From Pseudorhizobium endolithicum (GTDB taxonomy: Bacteria > Pseudomonadota > Alphaproteobacteria > Rhizobiales > Rhizobiaceae), in assembly GCF_902153245.2 (NCBI RefSeq), contig NZ_CABFWF030000012.1, positions 436,501 to 500,500 on the forward strand: DNA of 64,000 nt, given 5' to 3'. This document shows positions 38,130 to 48,202 of the stretch, piece after piece (positions within the stretch are counted from its first letter, which is position 1; every line of letters begins with the position of its first letter). Below the pieces are notes generated by a model, which made no database searches, had not been told where the DNA came from, and was given only the letters and a program-made list of their open reading frames with translations. Both the position numbers and the translations under genes were made by a program.

Positions 38130-38154
38130 GAACATAGGACATCGCATGCCGTTG
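38130..38154 (+). promoter_or_regulatory. EcfG promoter for the long-type SDR gene
   Basis: GGAAC, 16 nt, CGTT: a full consensus match, ending 34 nt before ATG 38188. Confidence 0.75.
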
Positions 38155-38187
38155 GAAAGGGCACACTTTCCCAACAGAGAGGACACC

Positions 38188-39045
38188 ATGAGCCAGTATC
38201 CCACGCCGCCCTTTCCCGAGCAGCAGCAGCCGATGCCCGGTTACACGAAGAAGATGCAGCCGGTGCCGGACCACGGAGAACAGTCCTACAAGGGGTCCGG
38301 ACGCCTCTCCGGCAAGAAGGCCGTCATCACCGGCGCCGACAGCGGCATCGGGCGGGCCGTCGCCATTGCCTATGCCCGCGAGGGAGCGGATGTGCTGATC
38401 TCCTATCTCGACGAGGAGGAGGACGCACAGGAAACGAAGAAATGGGTGGAAGAGGCGGGCCGCAAGGCGGTCCTCGTGCCCGGCGACATACAGTCGGCCG
38501 AGCATTGCCGCCGGATCATCGAAAAGGCGGTGAGCGAATTCGGCGGGGTCGACATCCTCGTCAACAATGCAGCCCATCAGGCGACTTTCGCCGATATCGG
38601 CGATATCAGCGACGAGGAGTGGGAGCTGACCTTCCGCGTGAACATCCATGCGATGTTCTATCTCACCAAGGCGGCCGTACCGCACATGAAGGCCGGAAGC
38701 TCCATCATCAACACCGCTTCCATCAATTCCGACACGCCGAATCCCAGCCTGCTCGCCTATGCGACGACGAAGGGCGCGATCCAGAACTTCACCGCCGGCC
38801 TCGCCCAACTGCTGGCGGAGAAGGAAATACGCGCCAATGCCGTGGCGCCAGGCCCCATCTGGACGCCGCTCATCCCGTCGACGATGACGGAGGACAAGGT
38901 GAAGGACTTCGGAAAGCAGGTCCCCATGAAACGTCCGGGCCAGCCCGCCGAACTGGCCACAGCTTATGTGATGCTCGCCGATCCGCTTTCCAGCTATGTA
39001 TCGGGGGCGACGATTGCCGTCACGGGCGGCAAGCCGATCTTGTAA
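38188..39045 (+). CDS. SDR family oxidoreductase, general-stress YhdG/GsiB-neighbour type
   Basis: A 285-residue SDR with a ~40-residue N-terminal extension (MSQYPTPPFPEQQQPMPGYT) before the cofactor motif VITGADSGIGRAVAIAYARE. NNAAHQ, the catalytic Ser in NTASINSD and Tyr-x3-Lys in AYATTKGAI follow, and the end AVTGGKPIL is typical. SDRs with this extension (YhdF/YdaD type in Bacillus) are known general-stress proteins of unknown substrate. The ribosome site is AGAGGA. A full-consensus EcfG promoter precedes it. Confidence 0.88.
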   Translation: MSQYPTPPFPEQQQPMPGYTKKMQPVPDHGEQSYKGSGRLSGKKAVITGADSGIGRAVAIAYAREGADVLISYLDEEEDAQETKKWVEEAGRKAVLVPGDIQSAEHCRRIIEKAVSEFGGVDILVNNAAHQATFADIGDISDEEWELTFRVNIHAMFYLTKAAVPHMKAGSSIINTASINSDTPNPSLLAYATTKGAIQNFTAGLAQLLAEKEIRANAVAPGPIWTPLIPSTMTEDKVKDFGKQVPMKRPGQPAELATAYVMLADPLSSYVSGATIAVTGGKPIL

Positions 39046-39066
39046 CGCACCAGGATGGGCGCGGCC

Positions 39067-40350
39067 TCATTCGAGGCGCCGCGCCTTTATGCCGGATATG
39101 GTGAAGCCGCTTTCCGGAAGAGCCGGTATGCGGTTCATCCGTACCTCCAGATCCTGCCGTGGGACGTTGTAATCCATCGACCGGCACAACAGCCTCACGG
39201 CCTGCCTGATAAGCCCGACGGTTATCATCTCGCCGGGGCAGCGATGCGTGGTTGGCGCACTTCCCGCTCCCTGGGGAATGAACGTGCAATCCTGGTCGCG
39301 CCAGCTGATCGCCCTTTCCGGCCGGAAGTCCTCGGACCGCGGAAAGAAACGCCCATCACTGAGGGTTCCGTAGAGGTCGAGGAGGAACCATTGCCCGGAC
39401 GGGAACCGGTAGCCGCGCCATTCGACCTCTTCGACAGCGCGGGCGCCGACGAAGGGGAAGAAAGGGCTGATCCGCCGAACCTCCTCGGCGAAACCCTCCA
39501 GCATCTTCTCGTCCCCGTCCCGAAATCTCTGATGCCACTCCGGATGCCGATGCAGCAGCAGCGCGGCGAACGCGATGTAGCGCCCGACCGCGACGACGGG
39601 GCGGAGGATATTGATGGTTTCCACAGCCGCGATGTCCGGTTCCAGCGGGGCGCCGCTGAAGTCCCGGAAATCGGCGATCCGGCGCAGCGGCAGACTGTGA
39701 CCCATGCACAGGTCGCCCTTCCGCACCTGCTCGATGCATCGCCTGACATGGCCCTCCATCCTGCGCCTCTGCCACAGGCTGCTCAGCGTTGCCGGGCGCA
39801 TATGGCCCGCATATTCCACCATCCGGGTGAGGGCGGCTGTCGCGAAGCGGTCGTCGCTCATCGGTACGCCGGCCCAGCGGCAGACGGATCGGGTCAGGAT
39901 CAGGTTGGCTTCGTCGAAAAGCGAGACCCATTCCCGCCTCTCCCATTCCGGCAGCCGGCCGATCCATTCCTCGCGGAAGATCGCCTCCAGTGTCGCGACG
40001 GTATCCGGCTCCATCAGCAGGCCGATGAACAGGCCCTTGCGATGCCGATGTGCCTCGCCATCCAGTTGCTGCACGCTTCCCTTGTCCTGCAGGAGCCGCA
40101 GCGTCGTCTGCGGCATCGATCCGCGGCGCGTGAGCCCGGGAGACTCGTAGATGAAGCGGGCAGCATCGGGACCCTGGAGGCAGACCGCCTGCCGCAGCAT
40201 CAGGCGTGTCCGGAAGATGTCGGACCCCAGGCGGCTGCAACGGTTCGGGATGAACTCATATCCCTCCCTTAGCAGCGACCATGTCGCATCGAACGCTCCG
40301 TCGTGCGGTATGTCGCGAAGGTCCCGCTCGCCGTCGCTATCGCTGACCAT
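39067..40350 (-). CDS. Cytochrome P450, CYP152 fatty-acid peroxygenase type
   Basis: A 427-residue P450 with the haem-ligand motif HRCPGE near 375. In place of the usual acid-alcohol pair, helix I has INILRPVVAV near 248; this Arg-Pro is the hallmark of CYP152 (P450 SPalpha, BSbeta, OleT), which use hydrogen peroxide and bind the fatty-acid carboxylate with that Arg. The end (MDYNVPRQDLEVRMNRIPALPESGF) also fits. The expected reaction is alpha/beta-hydroxylation or decarboxylation of fatty acids. ATG 40350 has GAGG upstream; the longer frame is antisense filler. It is the third gene of an operon with NDH-2. Confidence 0.88.
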   Translation of the reverse strand: MVSDSDGERDLRDIPHDGAFDATWSLLREGYEFIPNRCSRLGSDIFRTRLMLRQAVCLQGPDAARFIYESPGLTRRGSMPQTTLRLLQDKGSVQQLDGEAHRHRKGLFIGLLMEPDTVATLEAIFREEWIGRLPEWERREWVSLFDEANLILTRSVCRWAGVPMSDDRFATAALTRMVEYAGHMRPATLSSLWQRRRMEGHVRRCIEQVRKGDLCMGHSLPLRRIADFRDFSGAPLEPDIAAVETINILRPVVAVGRYIAFAALLLHRHPEWHQRFRDGDEKMLEGFAEEVRRISPFFPFVGARAVEEVEWRGYRFPSGQWFLLDLYGTLSDGRFFPRSEDFRPERAISWRDQDCTFIPQGAGSAPTTHRCPGEMITVGLIRQAVRLLCRSMDYNVPRQDLEVRMNRIPALPESGFTISGIKARRLE

Positions 40351-40360
40351 GTCGGCCTCG

Positions 40361-40645
40361 TCAGGTTCGCCGGCCGACCTCCCGAGCGAGATCCTCGAAG
40401 TCGAAGCTCTCGCCCCGTTCCGCCGCCTCGTTCGCCAGAAGCAGGACGCGGATGGGGAAGGCGACGGCCTTGCGATGGGACTGGGAGACCGTGAGGGGCT
40501 TGCCATCATCGAGGACTGTCTGCTCGGCGCCCTGGAGCGCTTGCTGGACCTCCGCATGGGTCACGAGACCCTTGCCGACGAGGAGGTTGTTGATGGCTGC
40601 GAAGGCAAGATACAGACCTTCGAGTTGGGGATTGGCGGTGTTCAT
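40361..40645 (-). CDS. Hypothetical 94-residue protein between NDH-2 and P450
   Basis: A small soluble helical protein that I do not recognise (LEGLYLAFAAINNLLVGKGL; THAEVQQALQGAEQTVLDD). The start overlaps the NDH-2 stop by 4 bp (ATGA) and its stop lies 10 bp before the P450 start, so it is clearly part of a three-gene operon. A partner or regulatory role for one of the two redox enzymes is possible but unproven. Confidence 0.75.
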   Translation of the reverse strand: MNTANPQLEGLYLAFAAINNLLVGKGLVTHAEVQQALQGAEQTVLDDGKPLTVSQSHRKAVAFPIRVLLLANEAAERGESFDFEDLAREVGRRT

Positions 40646-41958
40646 GTCTCAGTCCTTTCTGTCGATGCCGGGACGAAGGTGGCGGCATTCTCGTCGATCA
40701 GGCGGGCGCCCCGCTGCCGCGTGAGGTAGCGCCATATCCACTGGATGCTGACGAGCAGCCGCTTCTCGAAATTGACGAGGAGATAGACGTGGACGATCGC
40801 CCACAGGAACCAGGCAAAGCGTCCCTTGAGGCGCCAGGTCCCGAAGTCGAAGATCGCGGCATTGCGTCCGATGACGGCGGTGTTGCCGCGGTTATGGAAG
40901 CGGAAGGGCTCGGCCTGCTGCCCCCGCGTCAGGCGAAGCCGCAGTGCCTTGCCGAGATATTCGCCCTGCTGCTTGGCGACCTGCGCCAGTGCAGGAAGCG
41001 GCTTGCCGTCGTCCGCAAGCCCAAGGGCGGTGTCGCCGATCGCATAGACATCGGTGCAGCCGATGACGCTGAGATCGGGATTGACCGGGACACGGCCTCC
41101 GGCCTTGCCCTCCACCTTCAGCCAGGAGGCCGCAGGCGACGCCTTCACTCCGGCGCCCCAGACAACGCTGCCGGTCCTGATCGTCCGGCCACCGGCCACC
41201 ACTTGTTCCTTGTCGATGGATTCGACAGGTAAGCGCGTCAACACCTCGACGCCTGCCTTCTCCAGTTCGTTACGGCCATACTCCGCGAGTTCCTCGGGAA
41301 AGGCCGACAGGATGCGCGGCCCTGCCTCGACCAGGATGACCCGGAAATGCTCCGGCTGCAGCCGACGGAAGTCCCTCTCGATCATGAACCGTCCGAGTTC
41401 GGCGATGGCGCTGGCCATCTCGACGCCGGTCGGACCTCCGCCGATGACGACGCTGGTCAGGAGGGCTTGCTTTTCTTCCGGATCGCCGGAAAGTTCTGCT
41501 CTTTCGAACGCCAGAAGCAGGCGCTGGCGAATGAGGCGCGCCTCGTGGATCGTCTTCAGGCCGGGTGCCCAGGCGCGCCACTCCTCGTGGCCGAAGTAAT
41601 TGTATTCGGAGCCGGTGGCGAGAACGAGCGCATCGAAAGAAACCGGATCTCCGTGATCCAGCAGCACGTGCTTGCCTGCCAGGTCCAGGCCGGTGACTTC
41701 CGCAAGCAGTACGCGGATGTTGCGGTATCGCCCCAGCGTCCGGCGGATCGGCTCGGATATGTCGGCGGGCGACAAGGCGGCCGTGGCCACCTGATAGAGC
41801 AGCGGCTGGAACAGGTTGTGGTTGCGCCGGTCGACGACCGTCACCTCGATAGGGGAGTTGCCGAGTTCCCGGGCACAGGCAAGACCGCCAAAACCGCCAC
41901 CGACGATGACGATTCGGCGTCGGTCAGACGGTCGATCTCCATCCTGCCCCTGATGCAT
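40642..41958 (-). CDS. ndh: Type II NADH dehydrogenase (NDH-2)
   Basis: A 438-residue single-subunit NADH:quinone oxidoreductase that does not pump protons. Two nucleotide motifs are present: IVIVGGGFGGLACARELG (FAD) and SVVIGGGPTGVEMASAIAEL (NADH). The quinone-site motif AKQQGEYLGKAL lies near 340, and the C-terminus (GRFAWFLWAIVHVYLLVNF) is a hydrophobic membrane anchor. ATG 41958 has GGGAGC upstream; earlier in-frame codons are dropped. It is the first gene of the operon with the 94-residue protein and the P450, behind an EcfG promoter. Confidence 0.92.
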   Translation of the reverse strand: MHQGQDGDRPSDRRRIVIVGGGFGGLACARELGNSPIEVTVVDRRNHNLFQPLLYQVATAALSPADISEPIRRTLGRYRNIRVLLAEVTGLDLAGKHVLLDHGDPVSFDALVLATGSEYNYFGHEEWRAWAPGLKTIHEARLIRQRLLLAFERAELSGDPEEKQALLTSVVIGGGPTGVEMASAIAELGRFMIERDFRRLQPEHFRVILVEAGPRILSAFPEELAEYGRNELEKAGVEVLTRLPVESIDKEQVVAGGRTIRTGSVVWGAGVKASPAASWLKVEGKAGGRVPVNPDLSVIGCTDVYAIGDTALGLADDGKPLPALAQVAKQQGEYLGKALRLRLTRGQQAEPFRFHNRGNTAVIGRNAAIFDFGTWRLKGRFAWFLWAIVHVYLLVNFEKRLLVSIQWIWRYLTRQRGARLIDENAATFVPASTERTET

Positions 41959-42003
41959 TTTTGCTCCCGTCGACGGCCGAATCCCGAACCGATTGCGAGG
42001 GTC

Positions 42004-42028
42004 AACACGTCCTTTCGGGAATTGTTCC
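42004..42028 (-). promoter_or_regulatory. EcfG promoter for NDH-2/P450 operon
   Basis: On the minus strand: GGAAC, 16 nt, TGTT, ending 46 nt before ATG 41958. It is divergent from the next promoter, 17 bp away. Confidence 0.7.
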
Positions 42029-42044
42029 AGCCGGATTGGCCGAC

Positions 42045-42069
42045 GGAACCTTTTGCACGAGCCGCCGTT
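42045..42069 (+). promoter_or_regulatory. EcfG promoter for the microprotein pair
   Basis: GGAAC, 16 nt, CGTT: a full consensus match, ending 30 nt before ATG 42099. Confidence 0.75.
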
Positions 42070-42098
42070 CACTTTCCCGAGAAACAAAGGAGACCGCT

Positions 42099-42173
42099 AT
42101 GTACAGCATCGTGTGGTTGGTAGGCGCCGTCGTCATCGTCATCGCCGTTCTCAACCTAGTCGGCTTCGCCTGA
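42099..42173 (+). CDS. 24-residue membrane microprotein, copy 1
   Basis: The product begins MYSIVWLVGAVVIV and ends LNLVGFA: a single membrane helix with no soluble domain. AAAGGAG lies 7 bases upstream. It is the first of two tandem paralogues and sits 30 nt after a full EcfG promoter. The size, strong ribosome site and duplication argue for a real gene. Function is unknown; small stress-induced helices often act on membrane proteins. Confidence 0.75.
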   Translation: MYSIVWLVGAVVIVIAVLNLVGFA

Positions 42174-42226
42174 TCCGCGCTTCCCGGAATATTCGACCAA
42201 GACAGTTGATCAAGAAGGAGAGAGAC

Positions 42227-42301
42227 ATGAACAGCATTGTTTGGCTTGTCGGAGCGGTCGTGATCGTTCTCGCCATTCTGTCCTTTCTCGGCCTCGGCTG
42301 A
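42227..42301 (+). CDS. 24-residue membrane microprotein, copy 2
   Basis: Begins MNSIVWLVGAVVIV and ends LSFLGLG, with 16 of 24 residues identical to copy 1, 53 bp downstream of it. It has its own AAGGAG ribosome site and is followed 22 bp later by a strong terminator. No separate promoter is seen, so both copies are probably on one short transcript. Confidence 0.75.
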   Translation: MNSIVWLVGAVVIVLAILSFLGLG

Positions 42302-42323
42302 GCGGGACAGTGACGCAAAGACG

Positions 42324-42360
42324 AAACGGGCGTCGATCGGCTGATCGGCGCCCGTTTTTA
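42324..42360 (+). terminator. Strong terminator after microprotein pair
   Basis: The stem AAACGGGCG-T-CGATC pairs with GATCG-G-CGCCCGTTT (14 pairs plus one T-G) with a 4-nt loop and a terminal T-run. It is convergent with treY. Confidence 0.85.
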
Positions 42361-42377
42361 TGGTCGCCTTGCGCTGC

Positions 42378-44912
42378 TCATGTGGAAACCAGCAGCGCGA
42401 AGGGATGATCCACGAAGGCCCAGGCGATCGACAGTCTTTCGGACGGGTCGAACCGTCTTCCGGTGAAGAGGTCGCGATAGGAGCGCGACCGAAGAGCAGG
42501 GGGCAGGGGCAGAACCGTCTCATCCCATCGCTTGGAAAGCCGCTCTTCCCCTTGGCGAAAGGCGCCGAGCACGAGGCGCGGGGCAATCAGCACCAGCGCT
42601 GCCTCTTCCGTGCGACGGGCAAAGGATAGCAGGTTGGCCGCTCTCTTTCCTTCCGGGTGCAGCGCCAGGTATTCGCCTGATCGAAAGAGATCCGGCTGCT
42701 CCCGGCGTAGACGCAGAACCCGTGCGATGACCTGCTGCTTCAGGCGTCCGGTTCGCCAGTCTTCCTCCGTCGTGGAGAGGGCACCCTCGGGCGCCAGGTC
42801 TGCGGCAAGGGTGGCGAAGTCGGGTTCCCGCCGGTTGTCTGGATCCACGAGGCTGAGGTCCAGCCGCTCGCTGCCCTGGTAGATGTCAGGGACGCCCGGT
42901 GCGACGAGCTTGACGAGGGTCTGGGTGATGCCGTTCACCAGCCCAGTGCGGAGGAAGGGTTCCAGCGTCGTTCGGAAATCCTCCAGGAAAGCCTGGTTGT
43001 CGGGGGACAGCAGGCGGCTCGCGTAGGCGCGGACGGCTCCTTCGTAATCCTCGTTCGGATCGCTCCAGGTCGTCCGCTGCTTTGCCTCCCGGAGAGCCTT
43101 CTCCACATACTGCAGGAAGCGCTCCTCCAAGGCCTTCAGCCCGTCGCGATCGTCGGTGGCAAGATCGGCCGGCCAGACCCCGGCGAGCGCCTGGTAGAGC
43201 ATCCATTCGACGGCGGGCTCCGGTGCCGCGCCACCTGAGAGGTGCGCCACTGCTTGGCTGTTGATCTCGCGCCAGCGGTCGACCGATGCCGCCCAATGGT
43301 CGGGAGCTTCGCTGATCGTGTACAGCCTGGCACGGGCATCCTCACCCCGTTTCGTGTCGTGGGTCGAGGTGGCCGAAAGAGCGTCCGGCTGGCGCTGCCG
43401 CCTGATCGTCATCTCCTCGTGAAAATGCTCGACGGAAGCCGGTGCGGGATCGGCCTCGCTGCCGACCTCGTTCATCGCCAGCAGGCGATGGTTGCGGAAG
43501 AAGGTGGTATCTTCCAGCGATTTCGCCATCAGCGGCCCTGTCAACTGCTGGAACCGGATGCGGAAGAGAAGGGCTTCGTCGCTGTTGCCGCCCGTCTCGC
43601 CGGCCAGCAGGCGATGCAGGAAGCCGAGGGCCTGCTCGTCGGGCGCATGGGGACCCGTCCGCACGCGCCGAACGACCTCGTCGAGAAGGGCTTTCCCTTC
43701 GGCCGGCATGCCCTCCGCCGTGCCGTAGGTGCGGTAGACGGGGAAGGCGACAAGGAGTTCGCGCAGGGCATCCTGCATTTCCCCGCTGCCTGTGCTCACG
43801 TCACCGGCGTCGCCTTCATGCAGTTTCAGAGCAAGCTTCAGCAGCGTCGATACTTCGCCTTCGAAGTTGTTGTTCGCCATCAGCAATTTCGCTTCGCGCA
43901 GCTCGTCGAGCGGGTCCGGCGCCGCTCCTGCGACGGCGTGGTAAGCAACTGTCAGCGCTTCGTGCCCGCTCCCATCCACCAGCACGTTGCCCAGCGCGGT
44001 GATGAACTCATAGCCGGTGGTGCCGGAAATCGGCCAGTCCTCCGGAAGCAGCTCGCCCTCGCCGAGGATCTTCTCCACGACGACGTAGATGTCCGGCCCG
44101 ACGGCTGCCCGCAGGCGCTCGAGATAGCCCTTCGGGTCGGCGAGGCCGTCGACATGATCGATCCGCAGCCCGTCGACGCGGCTCTCGCGGACCAGATCCA
44201 GCACCGTCCGGTGCGCCGCCTCGAAGACCTCCGGATCCTCGACACGCAGGCCGACCAGACCGGTGATCTCGAAGAAGCGGCGGTAGCTCAGTTCGCGCGG
44301 CGCATCCCGCCAGGACATCAGCCGCCAGGGTTGCCGGTCGTGCAGGGCAACGATTTCCTCGGGCTTGGAGATTGCCAGCACCTCGCCTGCCCGTCCTTCA
44401 TAGGAGGATGGGGTGAGGGGGTAGTAGCTGTCGTAGTAGGCAAGGGCCGGCTTGCCCGTCTGCGGATCGACCCTCACCGAAAGCTCGCCCTTCGCCAGCA
44501 CCTCCTCGAAGGTGTCGCCGAGGAAGGGCAGCGTCAGCCGGCGGCTCCAGTCGATGTCGAAATAGCGGGCGTACCGGCTCTGCTGGCCGTGCTCCACCAC
44601 GTCGCGCCACCAGGGATTCTCCAGCGAGGCGGCCATGTGGTTGGGCACGATGTCGAGGATCAGCCCGAGGCCGTGTTCCCGCAGCGTGTCCGACATCTTG
44701 AGGAAGCCGTCGCGACCGCCGAGCACCGGATCGAATTCGTTCGCATCGGTGACGTCGTAGCCATGGGTGGAGCCGTTGGTGGCGGAGAAGATCGGCGAGG
44801 CATAGAGATGGCTGATGCCGAGTTGCTTCAGATAGGGCACCAGCCCGGCAGCACGCTCGAAGGTCATGCCGTTGCGGAACTGGATGCGGTAGGTGGAGGT
44901 CGGGATCTTCAT
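42378..44912 (-). CDS. treY: Maltooligosyltrehalose synthase TreY
   Basis: An 844-residue GH13 enzyme that turns the reducing end of malto-oligosaccharides into trehalose. STYRIQFRNGMTFERA at the start, DIVPNHMAASLENPWW near 89, the catalytic GLRIDHVDGLADPKGYL near 225-245 and TSTHDTKRGEDARARL near 510 are family signatures. The start overlaps the treZ stop by 4 bp. With TreZ it makes trehalose from glycogen, a desiccation and osmotic protectant. treX/glgX, the usual debranching partner, is not in the window. Confidence 0.94.
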   Translation of the reverse strand: MKIPTSTYRIQFRNGMTFERAAGLVPYLKQLGISHLYASPIFSATNGSTHGYDVTDANEFDPVLGGRDGFLKMSDTLREHGLGLILDIVPNHMAASLENPWWRDVVEHGQQSRYARYFDIDWSRRLTLPFLGDTFEEVLAKGELSVRVDPQTGKPALAYYDSYYPLTPSSYEGRAGEVLAISKPEEIVALHDRQPWRLMSWRDAPRELSYRRFFEITGLVGLRVEDPEVFEAAHRTVLDLVRESRVDGLRIDHVDGLADPKGYLERLRAAVGPDIYVVVEKILGEGELLPEDWPISGTTGYEFITALGNVLVDGSGHEALTVAYHAVAGAAPDPLDELREAKLLMANNNFEGEVSTLLKLALKLHEGDAGDVSTGSGEMQDALRELLVAFPVYRTYGTAEGMPAEGKALLDEVVRRVRTGPHAPDEQALGFLHRLLAGETGGNSDEALLFRIRFQQLTGPLMAKSLEDTTFFRNHRLLAMNEVGSEADPAPASVEHFHEEMTIRRQRQPDALSATSTHDTKRGEDARARLYTISEAPDHWAASVDRWREINSQAVAHLSGGAAPEPAVEWMLYQALAGVWPADLATDDRDGLKALEERFLQYVEKALREAKQRTTWSDPNEDYEGAVRAYASRLLSPDNQAFLEDFRTTLEPFLRTGLVNGITQTLVKLVAPGVPDIYQGSERLDLSLVDPDNRREPDFATLAADLAPEGALSTTEEDWRTGRLKQQVIARVLRLRREQPDLFRSGEYLALHPEGKRAANLLSFARRTEEAALVLIAPRLVLGAFRQGEERLSKRWDETVLPLPPALRSRSYRDLFTGRRFDPSERLSIAWAFVDHPFALLVST

Positions 44913-46738
44913 GCACGACCTCCGGCCTTGATGGTGACGACGATGCCGTCGGGGCCGAGCATGCCGCCTTCACCCGCATCGGCGGGCAGGCGATGGGCGG
45001 GCTCGCCCGGCAGGTCCGGCAGCGGCAGCGGTCTGTTGCCGAGGTTGATCGCCATGCCGATCTCGCCCTTCGGGAAGCGCCACGCCACCGCAACCAGGCC
45101 GTTCTCCGCCTTGAGGATGCGGCCGCCCGTGTCGCGTGCTGATCCCAGCATCGGTACGATTGTCTCGCGACGCAGCGCCAGCAGATCGTGGGTCAGGTCC
45201 ATCCACTCCCGTCCTTCCGTGGACGCCGGTTTGTCCCAGTCGAGCTTGCAGTCGGTGAAGGTCGTCTCCGCATTGGGATCGGGGATCTCCCCATCCTCTC
45301 TGCCGTGCCCGGCATGGCCTTCGAACTCCTTGCGCCGGCCTTCGCGCACCGCCTTCGCGAGATCGCCGTGGAAATCAGTGAAGAACAGGAACGGACGCGT
45401 CTCGCCGAATTCCTCGCCCATGAAGAGAAGCGGGATGTGCGGCGACAGGAGCAGTGCGGAGAACAGCGCCTTCACCTTTTCCGGTCCGGCGATCGTCAGG
45501 AGCCGCTCGCCGAAGGCACGGTTCCCGACCTGGTCGTGGTTCTGGATGAAGTCCACGAACGCGACCGGTGGCTGGCCTGTGCTTGTGACCCCGCGCGTCT
45601 TGCCGGAATGCTTCGATTTCTCGCCTTGATAGGCGAAACCTTCCGCCAGCGTCCGTGCCACAAGGTGTTCCGTGTTCTCGCCGAAGTCCTGGTAATAGCC
45701 GTCTGTCTCACCGGTCGCGTAGACGTGGATGGCGTTGTGGAAGTCGTCGTTCCACTCGCCCGTGAAGCGGGGCACGCTGCCGTCCTCGCCGCGTTCATGC
45801 AGGAAGGTGACGTTGCGCGAATCTTCCGTGGTCAAATGGATGTGGCGGTCGGGGAATTCCGCCCGTATCCGCTCGGCGATTTCCACGAGGATGTGCTTTT
45901 CGGATTCGTCGTCGCCTATCTGGTCGATGGCGTCGAAGCGCAGCCCATCCAACTGGAACTCGTCCAGCCAGTAGAGAGCGTTCTCCACGAAGAAGCGGCG
46001 CACCGGCGCTAGTTCGTAGGCGATCGCGGCACCCCAGGGGGTGTGCTTGTCCTCGTGGAAGAACTCCGGCGCGAGCAGAGGCAGATAGTTACCCTCCGGT
46101 CCGAAGTGATTGTAGACGACGTCCAGCAGCACCATCAGCCCATGGCCATGGGCGGCGTCGATGAAGGCCTTGAAGTCCTCCGGCGGGCCATAGGCGCGGT
46201 GCGGGGCATAGAGCAGAACGCCGTCATAGCCCCAGCCGCGATTGCCGCCGAAATGGGCGACGGGCATGACCTCGACGGCGGTGATGCCGAGTTCCGCCAG
46301 ATGGGGCAGCTTCTCGATCGCGGCGCGGAAGGTACCTTCCGGGGTGAAGGTGCCGACATGCATTTCGTAGATTACAGCCTCTTCCCAAGGCCGGCCGCGC
46401 CACTCGGCGTTCCGCCATTCGTAGGACGTCGGGTCGATCACCAGCGAAGGACCGTTGACGTCGTCCTTCTGGCCGCGCGAGGCGGGGTCGGGAATGGCGG
46501 TGCCGTCCGCCAGTACGTAAGAGTATTCGCTGCCGGCGGAGACACCCGTCGCCAGGAGCTCGAACCAGCCGTCTTCGGTAGGGGTCATCGGCGTTTCGCT
46601 GCCGTTGAGACGCAGCGCCACCTGTGCCTGGCCGGGCGCCCACAATCGGAATCGCACTTCGCCCACTGCCGTGAACTCCGCTCCCCAGGTCCTGGGGAAA
46701 GCGTGGAATTCATCTATCGGATCGGTTGCGGATGTCAT
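44909..46738 (-). CDS. treZ: Maltooligosyltrehalose trehalohydrolase TreZ
   Basis: A 609-residue GH13 enzyme that releases trehalose from maltooligosyltrehalose. The N-terminal carbohydrate-binding/E-set domain (FRLWAPGQAQVALRL) is followed by GWGYDGVLLYAPHRAYG, DVVYNHFGPEGNYL near 215, the nucleophile in GLRFDAIDQI near 273 and QNHDQVGNRAFG near 400. AGGGGG precedes ATG 46738. It is the first gene of treZ-treY, behind a full-consensus EcfG promoter. Confidence 0.94.
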   Translation of the reverse strand: MTSATDPIDEFHAFPRTWGAEFTAVGEVRFRLWAPGQAQVALRLNGSETPMTPTEDGWFELLATGVSAGSEYSYVLADGTAIPDPASRGQKDDVNGPSLVIDPTSYEWRNAEWRGRPWEEAVIYEMHVGTFTPEGTFRAAIEKLPHLAELGITAVEVMPVAHFGGNRGWGYDGVLLYAPHRAYGPPEDFKAFIDAAHGHGLMVLLDVVYNHFGPEGNYLPLLAPEFFHEDKHTPWGAAIAYELAPVRRFFVENALYWLDEFQLDGLRFDAIDQIGDDESEKHILVEIAERIRAEFPDRHIHLTTEDSRNVTFLHERGEDGSVPRFTGEWNDDFHNAIHVYATGETDGYYQDFGENTEHLVARTLAEGFAYQGEKSKHSGKTRGVTSTGQPPVAFVDFIQNHDQVGNRAFGERLLTIAGPEKVKALFSALLLSPHIPLLFMGEEFGETRPFLFFTDFHGDLAKAVREGRRKEFEGHAGHGREDGEIPDPNAETTFTDCKLDWDKPASTEGREWMDLTHDLLALRRETIVPMLGSARDTGGRILKAENGLVAVAWRFPKGEIGMAINLGNRPLPLPDLPGEPAHRLPADAGEGGMLGPDGIVVTIKAGGRA

Positions 46739-46765
46739 GAGGAACCCCCTGTGAGGAGAGCGCCA

Positions 46766-46790
46766 AACGGCCGAAACGGCTTCCGGTTCC
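46766..46790 (-). promoter_or_regulatory. EcfG promoter for treZ-treY
   Basis: On the minus strand: GGAAC, 16 nt, CGTT: a full consensus match, ending 27 nt before ATG 46738. Trehalose genes are known general-stress targets in rhizobia. Confidence 0.75.
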
Positions 46791-46906
46791 CCTCATGTCG
46801 CCCGCGTGTCCAAAGCCGCAAGAAAATTGCCCGGCTGGCCGCGAATTCGCAGTTTCGAGGCGCGTAATAAAATTGCTGAGGCGGCTTCCCGGCCCTAGAT
46901 TATTAG

Positions 46907-48199
<1,293 letters not shown>

Positions 48200-48202
48200 T
48201 CC

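Noticed and set aside
42206..42213. TTGATCAA resembling an FNR box before microprotein 2
   Set aside because: The half-sites have no 4-nt spacer, so it is not an FNR/FixK site.
43242..45629. 795-codon plus-strand open frame
   Set aside because: It is antisense to treY and treZ, whose GH13 motifs are clear.
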